DNA of 52,358 nucleotides from Hoylesella buccalis ATCC 35310 (GTDB lineage Bacteria > Bacteroidota > Bacteroidia > Bacteroidales > Bacteroidaceae): the NCBI RefSeq assembly GCF_000177075.1, contig NZ_ADEG01000030.1, positions 1 to 52,358 on the forward strand, given 5' to 3'. The notes below the pieces were generated by a model. It saw nothing but the letters and a program-made list of their open reading frames with translations, made no database searches and was not told the origin of the DNA. Positions 26,959 through 35,194 of the stretch are shown here, piece after piece (the stretch's first letter is position 1; each line of letters begins with the position of its first letter). A program made the position numbers and the translations under genes.

Positions 26959-28400
26959 CTTTGTGATATTTCTTGTTTGCGTGCAATAAAGTAACTATAA
27001 TAAGCTATTACGGAAAAGGCTACAGCTGGTACAATATAGGCAGTCATAATGCTTCCTGTCTCATCAGAAATGATGCCCTGTATCTGTGTTAGTATGGCAG
27101 CACCTGCGATAGACATCACCATGCCAGATCCTCCAATTTTGGTATCTTCACCCAGACCTTTCAATCCATATCCATAGATAGTTGGGAACATGAGTGATAG
27201 ACATCCAGATATCCCCATGAGACAATAGACACCAAAACGACCTGTTCCTAAAATAGCTCCAAAACAGCATACAACCGCTGTGAGTGACATGAACAAAAGT
27301 ATCTTGTAGGCCTTGAAATATCGCATGAGCCATGTGCAAACAAAGCGCATACATACAAATAGGATGAGAGACATAATATAATAGGTAGCCGCAGCCTGTT
27401 CAGCGGTATGTGGCAACAATCCGTCAAGTCCAACTGTTTCACAAATATTGTAGAAGCCAGCTGCGATAGGTTCTAATTCGCGCAATGCTTGACAAACCAT
27501 ATCAGCAGAAGGATTATTACCTAATGCCGCAATTACACCATCAAAATCGAGCTGCTGCATGGCATATCTAATAATGAAAGACCACACAGCGATTTGGGCA
27601 CCAATATCAAAAAATTGTGCAACGACACCCCACACATAATTTTTGTTGTGAGACAACCGTTTAAGGGTTGCTTTAAGATCAACCTTTCCGTTGCCTTCAG
27701 ATAGTTGGGGCATTTTTGTGAAGTAAATAGCCAAGAAAAAAGCAATCATGACGAAACCAAGAACAACGTATGCCATAGTTACAGCGTTCAGCTCACTATC
27801 TTGAATAGCTTGAAGACTTTCTGCTGGTAGCTGAGCACGTTCTGAGGCAGTGAGTCCATTCAGTTGAGACAAAATGAATATCTGACTAAGAACTACGCCC
27901 GTAATTGCACCAAAGGGATTGAACGACTGTGAAAGATTGAGCCTTCGTGTGGCCGTACTTTCTGGACCAAGTGCCAAGACGTACGAGTTGGTAGATGTTT
28001 CCAGTATCGAAAGACCAGCAAATAATACAAAAATGGCAAGTAGGTACATGTAGAAGCTAAACTCCATGTTGACAACGGAGGTAATTTTAGCAGGGTAGAA
28101 CATTAGTGCACCAAATGCATACAGTCCCAGTCCGAGTAATACGCCTGACTTGTAGGTAAATCTCTTGATGAATAATGCGCCAGGAAGTGCGCAACAGCCA
28201 TAGCCAAGTAGATAACAAACTACTTGAATCCACGCAGTTTTAGAATCAGAAAGACTCATGATGCGCTTAAATGCTGCAAGCATGGTATCTGTCAAGTTGT
28301 TAGGAATGGCCCATGCGAAAAAGAGCGTGGTCAGTAGTATATAGGGAAAGAGTATCCCTTTTCCCAATACTTTTTCTTTTTTTTGATTAGGTTGGTTCAT
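26955..28400 (-). CDS. fucP: FucP-family MFS sugar permease
   Basis: A 481-residue inner-membrane protein with about 12 hydrophobic helices and the FucP-type fingerprint: LLTTLFFAWAIPNNLTDTML, YGCCALPGALFIKRFTYK, then LSILETSTNSYVLALGPEST and LNLSQSFNPFGAITGVVLSQ. FucP of E. coli is an H+ symporter for L-fucose that also carries related sugars such as D-arabinose, which has the same configuration at carbons 2 to 4. In this locus D-arabinose is the likely cargo. An insertion between helices (about 285-335) is longer than usual. It overlaps the kinase start by 4 bp and follows GH116 by 4 bp, a tight operon. Confidence 0.9.
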   Translation of the reverse strand: MNQPNQKKEKVLGKGILFPYILLTTLFFAWAIPNNLTDTMLAAFKRIMSLSDSKTAWIQVVCYLLGYGCCALPGALFIKRFTYKSGVLLGLGLYAFGALMFYPAKITSVVNMEFSFYMYLLAIFVLFAGLSILETSTNSYVLALGPESTATRRLNLSQSFNPFGAITGVVLSQIFILSQLNGLTASERAQLPAESLQAIQDSELNAVTMAYVVLGFVMIAFFLAIYFTKMPQLSEGNGKVDLKATLKRLSHNKNYVWGVVAQFFDIGAQIAVWSFIIRYAMQQLDFDGVIAALGNNPSADMVCQALRELEPIAAGFYNICETVGLDGLLPHTAEQAAATYYIMSLILFVCMRFVCTWLMRYFKAYKILLFMSLTAVVCCFGAILGTGRFGVYCLMGISGCLSLMFPTIYGYGLKGLGEDTKIGGSGMVMSIAGAAILTQIQGIISDETGSIMTAYIVPAVAFSVIAYYSYFIARKQEISQR

Positions 28401-28404
28401 TTTA

Positions 28405-31398
28405 TTAGTGGTTGTTGTTATGTTCTATCTGATATTTTTTCACATCTATTTGTCCGTAAACTACATGTAATAAGGGTTGGTTGTTTTTCAGTTCTATGGT
28501 TCCAAAACCAGTATCAGTACTGATAAATGATTTGAAATCACCAATTTGTGAGTTAATGTACATGGTCTTAGTAACCGCATCGTACCTTACACCTGTTAAG
28601 GCTTGAAGTATGCTGTAGCTCGACATGGCGCGTGCATACCAGTGTCCACATTCTATTTCATCAAATGGGTTGCGACGTCTGCCATCGTATCTGTTGCGGC
28701 ACAGCCTGACTATTTCGAGTCCTTTTTCTACTTCACCTTTCATGATCAGATGTGAAGCAACCTGATATTCAATACCCGTCCACACTTCGTTGCTGTATAC
28801 GAAAGGTAATGTAGGTTTTGCGCCCTTGGGCCATGTGCAGAGTAGCAAGCCTCCGTCACCTCCCATGGCATAAGAGGGTCGTTGAGTATTATAGTGGTTG
28901 TACATGTTTTTGCGCAGGTTGTATTGGTATACGGCGTTCAAATGGCTTTTCACATGTGTTTGGTTCAGCGGTTCTGGTAGTCCGCAAACCGATGCCATCC
29001 ACATGCCGAGGATGCCGTCAGAGAGACAACCGGTATCATATTGATATTTAGGTCCTTCAGTTTTCAACAACTCCTGGGCTTCTGCATGGCGGTAGTTACT
29101 TCCAAATGATGGAATCTCGGTGGGACTTTTAGCCTCCAACCCTGTCCATTGTGTTTTTTGGAAATAATATTCACCATTGAAAAGATCTTTATCCATGCAA
29201 GAAATGCTTCTCTTCAAGAGCTTCTTGTACTTTCCTGCTTGTTTGTTAAGATGTTCACTCATTTGTACAAATGCCTCCAAAGCTCCTGTATAAAAACTGG
29301 TGCACATGCCGTCGGCTCCCCAGAACTCTATGTCGTAAGTATTGTGATGAGGTTCAGTGAGGCTTCCCTTTTCATGGGGATCCCATGTCCGAATGCAATA
29401 GTCTAAACTGGCTTTTACAGCTGGATACAAACTCTTGAGCCATTCATCATTGCCAGAGATGCGCCAATCACGATATACTTTCATGATACCTCCCAGTTGA
29501 CCGTCTGCAGCTGCATGGAAGTCGTGTGACGGACGTGAAATAGGCATGTTCGTCCTGAAGTTCTGGTGTCCCTCCGCATTCTGGTTGACCAGGAATTCGG
29601 TTTCGCGCATGGTTCGTTCCATTGCAGGGAACAAGTGGGGCAGTGCCTGTGCATAATTCCATACATGTGTACAGCTGCCGTGACATGATCCTACCTCATC
29701 TTCAGATCCTTCCCAGGCCCAGAAGCGTCCGTCGTGCTGTCTCAACACGGTGGTAGACTTGAGGATCGACAGGTTACTCGATATAGCTTCGAGAACCTCA
29801 GCGGGTAGGGTGGAATCGAAGAAGGCATCACGGAAAAGCTCGGTCGAAGTCCTTAGCTGTTCTTTGTGTTGATTCCAGTAATGGATAACTGCCTGTAAAT
29901 CCTTGAATTTGCTGGCGTACCATGGCCGGTAGGTGTAGATACCATCCGTTATTCCTGAGTCTTCAATAGGTTTGTTTGGCTTTTGAAAGGTCCAACCCTC
30001 TAAAGTTGGTTTCTCAAAATCTTCTAAGACGAGCGCTTGACTTGAGGGTGACGAAAGGTTTTCATCCTTATTGTCTGTCAAGACAAATTGATCGACCATG
30101 ATGTGTCCCCATGGGTAGGCACTTAAGTCGCTGATCTTGATTTTTGCCGTCTTTCCTTGATAAGCCTGCAAATCCCATATCCTCTCAGACATAGCTTCAG
30201 AGTTGGTACCCGCCGCTGTTTCAACCGTCTTTCCATCAATAATCAAGTTGACGGATGTCTTTTCGGGTTGATTTCCACCTCCTACCAGAAATTTTAGAAA
30301 GCGTCTGTTGATTTTGAATTCGTCTGATACGAGTTCTCCAACAACAGCATCCCCGCCGCCACGGAACGAGTTGAGCAGTTGTCGGCCCATAAAACCTGTC
30401 ACGTCGTTCTGATAGGGTTCGGTACCCTGAGAAGGCCCTTTTACAAAAGCCTCGCCAGTAACAGTTGCGACGCCTCGTGTCAGGTTAGAATTTGGAAAGA
30501 ACCAGCAGAAGTTGATGCTGATGGTTTTTGTTTCTCCTGGTTGAAGCGTCATGGGAACAAAGATGGATGCACCTGGAGATACTCCTTCGATAGGCATGTT
30601 CGTGGTAATGTGGTCAGAAGAAACTCTATCCCATGCAATCGACTGTGCGTCAAACCAATCGCCTCTGAACCAGCAATAGTCAACTTGTGCATTCGCATCA
30701 TCTACATAGATGGCCATTCCATGATCTTCGTTGATGTTTTGGGGGACTAACTTAAAGCCTCCTTTTGCTGCCTTGATGTTACCTTTGGAATCAATAAAGT
30801 TTTTTGCGTTATACGAAAATGTTGTTTCTAATATATTGGTAGATGTGTTGGTAAATTGATATTCTATCAGTCCCAGCGGTAAACTAGAGTTGTCTTCATC
30901 TGTTGGGATGAAAGGACTCCAGCCTGTAATCTTGACAACAAGAGGTATTTCATTGTCTTTCAATTGGATGGTAGAGAAAGGAAATCTTGCTTGAAAGGAT
31001 GCGTGTTGGAACCTTGGCAAGCCGTATGTCTTATCTCCTTGTCCCATACCACTCTGTGTAGGTCCAAAAACTTTCCAAAAAGGAACTTGACCCTCCAGCA
31101 CCTTTGTCCCATGCTTCACTCCTTTGACGTGAATGGCAGCATAGGTATAAGGTGTATTGTGGAAGTCGGGATGATTTTGAACAGATAGATGTGAAATAGA
31201 GCCTGTTCCATCCAGGCAAAACATTCCTGCCCCCATTCCCCCAATGGGAAATGCGATGTAATTGAGTGCTTCTCCTGTATATACGTCATTGTATTCTTTC
31301 TCCTCCCACCCCGGATGTATAGCATATGTTGGGCCACTTTGAATGGTCAGAATGAACACAAAAGTGATGGAGTATAGATATTTTAATATCTTTAGCAT
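28405..31398 (-). CDS. GH116 glycosidase (inferred exo-beta-D-arabinofuranosidase)
   Basis: A 997-residue secreted protein with signal peptide (1-26). The N-terminal beta-domain (about 40-340) starts with YIAFPIGGMGAGMFCLDGTG, typical of GH116/GBA2. The C-terminal (alpha/alpha)6 barrel (about 530-990, formerly DUF608) has TEPHHNTYDIEFWGADG (candidate nucleophile Glu near 682) and YDTGCLSDGILGMWMAS (candidate acid/base Asp near 793). Between them, about 370-465 is an inserted jelly-roll-like module (RRFLKFLVGGGNQPEKTSVN, then YPWGHIMVDQFVLTD). GH116 includes beta-glucosidases and glucosylceramidases, and also an exo-beta-D-arabinofuranosidase from a D-arabinan degrader. The neighbours favour the latter. 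It lies 28 bp after GH183 and 4 bp before the permease. Confidence 0.85.
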   Translation of the reverse strand: MLKILKYLYSITFVFILTIQSGPTYAIHPGWEEKEYNDVYTGEALNYIAFPIGGMGAGMFCLDGTGSISHLSVQNHPDFHNTPYTYAAIHVKGVKHGTKVLEGQVPFWKVFGPTQSGMGQGDKTYGLPRFQHASFQARFPFSTIQLKDNEIPLVVKITGWSPFIPTDEDNSSLPLGLIEYQFTNTSTNILETTFSYNAKNFIDSKGNIKAAKGGFKLVPQNINEDHGMAIYVDDANAQVDYCWFRGDWFDAQSIAWDRVSSDHITTNMPIEGVSPGASIFVPMTLQPGETKTISINFCWFFPNSNLTRGVATVTGEAFVKGPSQGTEPYQNDVTGFMGRQLLNSFRGGGDAVVGELVSDEFKINRRFLKFLVGGGNQPEKTSVNLIIDGKTVETAAGTNSEAMSERIWDLQAYQGKTAKIKISDLSAYPWGHIMVDQFVLTDNKDENLSSPSSQALVLEDFEKPTLEGWTFQKPNKPIEDSGITDGIYTYRPWYASKFKDLQAVIHYWNQHKEQLRTSTELFRDAFFDSTLPAEVLEAISSNLSILKSTTVLRQHDGRFWAWEGSEDEVGSCHGSCTHVWNYAQALPHLFPAMERTMRETEFLVNQNAEGHQNFRTNMPISRPSHDFHAAADGQLGGIMKVYRDWRISGNDEWLKSLYPAVKASLDYCIRTWDPHEKGSLTEPHHNTYDIEFWGADGMCTSFYTGALEAFVQMSEHLNKQAGKYKKLLKRSISCMDKDLFNGEYYFQKTQWTGLEAKSPTEIPSFGSNYRHAEAQELLKTEGPKYQYDTGCLSDGILGMWMASVCGLPEPLNQTHVKSHLNAVYQYNLRKNMYNHYNTQRPSYAMGGDGGLLLCTWPKGAKPTLPFVYSNEVWTGIEYQVASHLIMKGEVEKGLEIVRLCRNRYDGRRRNPFDEIECGHWYARAMSSYSILQALTGVRYDAVTKTMYINSQIGDFKSFISTDTGFGTIELKNNQPLLHVVYGQIDVKKYQIEHNNNH

Positions 31399-31426
31399 TT
31401 TCTTTCCTGTCCTATAAATTATATTT

Positions 31427-32827
31427 CTAGTTGCCCATGCCTCCCAGTTCCACCTTCATGAGGAAGGTGTTGTACGGTAACCACATAGACATGGTAAAAT
31501 ATAGATTGCGCCCTTTTGAAGAAAGAGGGTGAAAGAATGAACCATAGAGTTGAGCATAGTCTCTGCCGCTAGCTAGTTCGATAGGCTCTGTCCAAGGGCC
31601 TGTGATATTGTCAGCAGATCTTAATGTAATGTTATAGAGTGCCTCATTGAAATATGCAATGATCCATTTCTTGAATGATTCGTTATAGATGAGTGAAGCT
31701 TCACCAACGGTTCCTGGAATCAATACGGTGGCACTACCCTCGTCACCACGGACCCATTGTTTGGTTTTACCATTCCAATATTCATATGCAGCCTGTGTTT
31801 CTATGTCAGTTTCTTTGAACCTAGCAAGATAAGCAGCATGATTCCTTCCTGTTTGAGTTCCAACCATGTACACATAACCGTCTTTTTTGAAATAGGCAGC
31901 TTGTCCAAAGTTACTGTTTCCTGAAAATCGTACGCTATTACACCTACGCCATGTTTGCCCGTTGTCGTTAGATTTGTAGAGACTGGAGTAATTGGTTATC
32001 CAACCAGCCCAGTTCTTAATATTCATGTAATGTACGTAGTCGGTACCATTTGCCCTGATGGCAGCAGTAGGAATAGAGGTCCAGTCACCAAATCCGGACC
32101 CATCTTTACCTCCATATACAATTTCCCTGGCTCTACCGTTTCGATCGGCTGCCATACTACTGATTATCAGCCCATCGTCGAGTTGAGTATCTTCAGAGAA
32201 AGCCAAAACGTTGCTTCGCCAAGATGTGCCATTCGGACCGGGAGCGGTCGGGTTCGGCTTAAAATCTGCACCGAAGGTGTCTCCAAAGAAAAGTCCGTAT
32301 TTACCAGGCGACATTTCCCAAATAATACCGAGGTCTGTCCCTCCTACATTCCACCTAGAAGAGGTCTTGTTGGGTGAAGGGAACGTCTCTCCAGGCATGG
32401 GAGTGCCTGTCACACGTGCGATACGAGTGACGCTGTTGATGAACATTCCTTTCCTGTTGTCTATTTTTAGGAAAAGTGGATGTGTCCTACTCCCATCTTT
32501 AGAATAAGCCACTACAGCAAGAGCAAACTGTTCAGGGTCATTTTCTGTTAATTGGTACGTATACTGGAAAGGAGAAGTTAACTTGTGCCCCTCTATTCGA
32601 TCTGTGTATGCTTCTGCACCCACTTTAGATATTTCCAGATAATTGATAGCGTCTATTGGTTCGATTTGTATGGTAGCGGTAACTTCTTTTGTTTCAATGG
32701 AGGGTATAAGGGTGGGCTCTACCGTTGATACTTTCACCTCAGACCATTTCAAGGTGTCAAATTCTGAATTTCCGCACGAAACTAGAAAGAGGGCGATACC
32801 AAATGTAAGGTGTATGAATTTTTTCAT
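31427..32827 (-). CDS. DUF4185/GH183 family endo-D-arabinanase
   Basis: A 466-residue lipoprotein (lipobox FLVSCGNS), so probably at the cell surface. Residues about 28-125 form an Ig/FnIII-like domain. The rest is a five-bladed propeller-type DUF4185 domain with the family motifs: WNVGGTDLGIIWEMSPGKYG, FFGDTFG, WRSNVLAFS, SIPTAAIRANGTDYVHYM, WAGWITNYSSLYKSNDNGQT and LYGSFFHP. Asp165 (GGTDLG) and Asp183 (GDTFG) are the likely catalytic pair. DUF4185 was reclassified as GH183, endo-D-arabinanases that cut alpha-1,5-linked D-arabinofuranose in mycobacterial arabinogalactan and lipoarabinomannan. It is the most diagnostic gene of the locus. Confidence 0.88.
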   Translation of the reverse strand: MKKFIHLTFGIALFLVSCGNSEFDTLKWSEVKVSTVEPTLIPSIETKEVTATIQIEPIDAINYLEISKVGAEAYTDRIEGHKLTSPFQYTYQLTENDPEQFALAVVAYSKDGSRTHPLFLKIDNRKGMFINSVTRIARVTGTPMPGETFPSPNKTSSRWNVGGTDLGIIWEMSPGKYGLFFGDTFGADFKPNPTAPGPNGTSWRSNVLAFSEDTQLDDGLIISSMAADRNGRAREIVYGGKDGSGFGDWTSIPTAAIRANGTDYVHYMNIKNWAGWITNYSSLYKSNDNGQTWRRCNSVRFSGNSNFGQAAYFKKDGYVYMVGTQTGRNHAAYLARFKETDIETQAAYEYWNGKTKQWVRGDEGSATVLIPGTVGEASLIYNESFKKWIIAYFNEALYNITLRSADNITGPWTEPIELASGRDYAQLYGSFFHPLSSKGRNLYFTMSMWLPYNTFLMKVELGGMGN

Positions 32828-32884
32828 ATTCGTATAATCGTTTATATTTTAGTAAAAAAGATTCGGACAAATGTTTTCTCAATA

Positions 32885-32917
32885 GTGGATAGCCTATCTC
32901 ACGTCTAGGCTATCCAC
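32885..32917 (-). promoter_or_regulatory. 12-bp perfect hairpin between DUF4945-like gene and GH183
   Basis: GTGGATAGCCTA (32885-32896) and its exact complement (32906-32917) enclose a 9-nt loop. No clear T-run follows on the minus strand. It lies 30 bp after the small lipoprotein stop and 58 bp before the GH183 start. It may act as a 3' stabiliser or weak terminator giving higher susCD than enzyme expression. Confidence 0.6.
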
Positions 32918-32946
32918 CTAACTCTGCACACGGCAATATTCGGTGA

Positions 32947-33360
32947 TTATCTCGATACAATGACACCTTTTGAATAGATTTGATCTGATTCTCCTTTCAC
33001 TCTATTTTCATTTTTGATAGAACTGACCATTTTAATGATGAAGCGGTATGGTTTTCCGGCTTCAACTTTGATGTCAGCATGGCTCGGATCCGTTTCACTC
33101 AAAGTGACCTTTTGTCTATAGATACCATTTTCAACTACTTGTATTTCAATTCTTGCTGGTCTTACAATGTCTTCTGGAATATCTTTAGGGACAGTCCATG
33201 AGAGCGTTACACTGTTGTCTGCATCTTGAAGGGTTACATTTTCAACAGGTGGCATGAAGTGATTAAATTCTTTACTGTCAATGATATCCCTGTCATAACA
33301 ACTCGCCATCAGTAAGATTGCAAACAAGGCACACAGATATTTTATTATTTTATCTTTCAT
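32947..33360 (-). CDS. Small surface lipoprotein, DUF4945-like
   Basis: A 137-residue lipoprotein. The start is placed at ATG 33360 (MKDKIIKYLCALFAILLMAS), because the longer frame from 33399 adds 13 residues and overlaps the susD gene. Cysteine follows LLMAS directly and begins CYDRDIIDSKEF, as in small lipoproteins I recall as DUF4945. The rest is one fibronectin-III-like beta-sandwich (about 40-137; VENVTLQDADNSVTLSWTVP). It follows susD pair 3 by 16 bp. It probably assists glycan capture at the surface; the family name is from memory. Confidence 0.65.
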   Translation of the reverse strand: MKDKIIKYLCALFAILLMASCYDRDIIDSKEFNHFMPPVENVTLQDADNSVTLSWTVPKDIPEDIVRPARIEIQVVENGIYRQKVTLSETDPSHADIKVEAGKPYRFIIKMVSSIKNENRVKGESDQIYSKGVIVSR

Positions 33361-33376
33361 AATTTTACCTTTTAAA

Positions 33377-35185
33377 TTAATAACCAGGATTTTGAACATA
33401 GTTCCCTTTTGCCCATTTCATTTGTGGTTGTGGGATAGGGAAGTATTCATCCCGACCAGCGGTGAATCTTGCATTTTGCATCCAAGAGAATCTGTTCTTC
33501 TCAATGGCAAAATATTTATTCATTGTACTTTCTAAGATTCCCCAACGCTGTAAGTCGAAAAATCTGCGTCCTTCACAAGCCATTTCTAGACGGTTTTCCC
33601 ATTGTAAAGCTTTCCACGCAAAGTCTTTGTCCCAAGTGCAGTTCACCCCGGGCTTATATGTTTCACATTTGTAATTAAGAATGTATCTCCCATTTGCATC
33701 TTTCAAATGACTTGTACTATTGGCTGCACGTGTTCTGATTTTGTTAATCAGGGGGAGTGCTTCATCCCATCTGTCTAGTTGAATCAGCACTTCTGCTTTC
33801 CATAGGATAATCTCGTCATATCTAATCATACGTTTGTTCATGGAATTGAACTGCCAACCATCATACAGCAAGCATTCACATTTAGGATTTGGCAACTCTT
33901 TCAGTGATTTCAAATAACCATATTCAGCTCCGTTTCTGATACCTTGGCTCTTAAAGATCAAATTAGGGTCATATTTCCAAGGCTGCCCTGGTGCACAGAT
34001 TGTATGACTAAACCGAGGGTCGAAGGTATACTTGTCAAAGTAGGCTTTATTGCCTCGGTCTATCTTGGTCTTATCATCTTCACCATTTGTACCCTTGATG
34101 TAGTCACCATACGAGTCATTGTTATAGGTATCAAACATGGGCAGACCATCAGACCCTGTCTTAAATGCATTGCCCATGGTATAGCTCACATGATGGAAAT
34201 CACAACATTGGAATCCGCCCCATTGCCATGGATGGTTCAATCCTTCGCTGCGGTTAATCTTGCCTCCAGTTCTACTGTCATCATTGATGGAATATTGAAT
34301 TTCCCAAATAGATTCTTTGGTTAAATTGTCAGATTCTGAAACAAAATTTGTTCCGAAGTCATTGCACAAGTCCAATGCCCCTCCTTCTTGGTCTGTCAAT
34401 TTATTCAGATAGGTGAGTGCTTCTTGCAAACGTTCCTTGTTGATATTAACGACCTGGTGTCTGTCGTCTTGCTCATAAGCCATAAACATCAAGATTCTAG
34501 CCACCATTGCCGTAGCAGCATTTTTGGTGATGCGCCCTTTGTCTTCTTGTGTTATTGGGAGCAGTTCTTCAGCTTTTTTGAAGTCCGTCAAGATATGTTC
34601 CCACAGGTATTGATCGTTTCCTTTTGCTTTGTCTCTGTTGGAAATGGCCTCAAAGTCTGCAGTGGTTCCTTTCACACTCTCATCAATATAAGGTATATAC
34701 TTGAAGAATTCTTTTAGTCTGAAATAGACAAATGAGCGCAAGAATAACATTTCACCCCTACGGCTGTCTACAGCAGGAAAGACATCGGTAGTAACTCCTT
34801 CCAACTTCTGTAAAGCGGTGTTGCATCGCTGGATAATTTGATATGAGACATACCATGGATAATCGAGTGGCCACCCGTTGGGTGTGAGGTTTACAAAGGT
34901 TTCCATGTATCCCCAGCCGTCTCCTCCATCCCAAGTGCCGCCACCACCTTTATAGGAGTCGTCAGAGCGCATGGAGCCAGACCACCATGGGGCAAAAGGA
35001 GAGTCCCAAGAAGGAATATCCGTTATTCTGGCGTAAGCGGCAGTTACAAAACCGTCGACATCTTCTGGCTTGTTTAGCAGGTTGTCGTCCAATACCTGTT
35101 TGGGATTGACATCCAGATAATCGGTACAACTACAGAGTCCAATTATGCTGGGTATCATTGCTATCATGAAGATTATTTTTTTCAT
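33377..35185 (-). CDS. SusD-like lipoprotein (pair 3)
   Basis: A 602-residue RagB/SusD family lipoprotein with lipobox GLCSCTDYLD. Landmarks: KPEDVDGFVTAAYARI, ITKNAATAMVARILMFMAYE (helical TPR core), MIRYDEIILWKAEVLIQLDR, LEMACEGRRFFDLQRWG and the terminal NYVQNPGY. It lies 9 bp after its susC partner and 16 bp before the small DUF4945-like lipoprotein. It binds glycan and works as the lid of the SusC channel. The two Trp-rich stretches near 65-110 (SPFAPWWSGS, GDGWGYM) could contribute to the sugar site. Confidence 0.94.
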   Translation of the reverse strand: MKKIIFMIAMIPSIIGLCSCTDYLDVNPKQVLDDNLLNKPEDVDGFVTAAYARITDIPSWDSPFAPWWSGSMRSDDSYKGGGGTWDGGDGWGYMETFVNLTPNGWPLDYPWYVSYQIIQRCNTALQKLEGVTTDVFPAVDSRRGEMLFLRSFVYFRLKEFFKYIPYIDESVKGTTADFEAISNRDKAKGNDQYLWEHILTDFKKAEELLPITQEDKGRITKNAATAMVARILMFMAYEQDDRHQVVNINKERLQEALTYLNKLTDQEGGALDLCNDFGTNFVSESDNLTKESIWEIQYSINDDSRTGGKINRSEGLNHPWQWGGFQCCDFHHVSYTMGNAFKTGSDGLPMFDTYNNDSYGDYIKGTNGEDDKTKIDRGNKAYFDKYTFDPRFSHTICAPGQPWKYDPNLIFKSQGIRNGAEYGYLKSLKELPNPKCECLLYDGWQFNSMNKRMIRYDEIILWKAEVLIQLDRWDEALPLINKIRTRAANSTSHLKDANGRYILNYKCETYKPGVNCTWDKDFAWKALQWENRLEMACEGRRFFDLQRWGILESTMNKYFAIEKNRFSWMQNARFTAGRDEYFPIPQPQMKWAKGNYVQNPGY

Positions 35186-35194
35186 ATTGCTATA

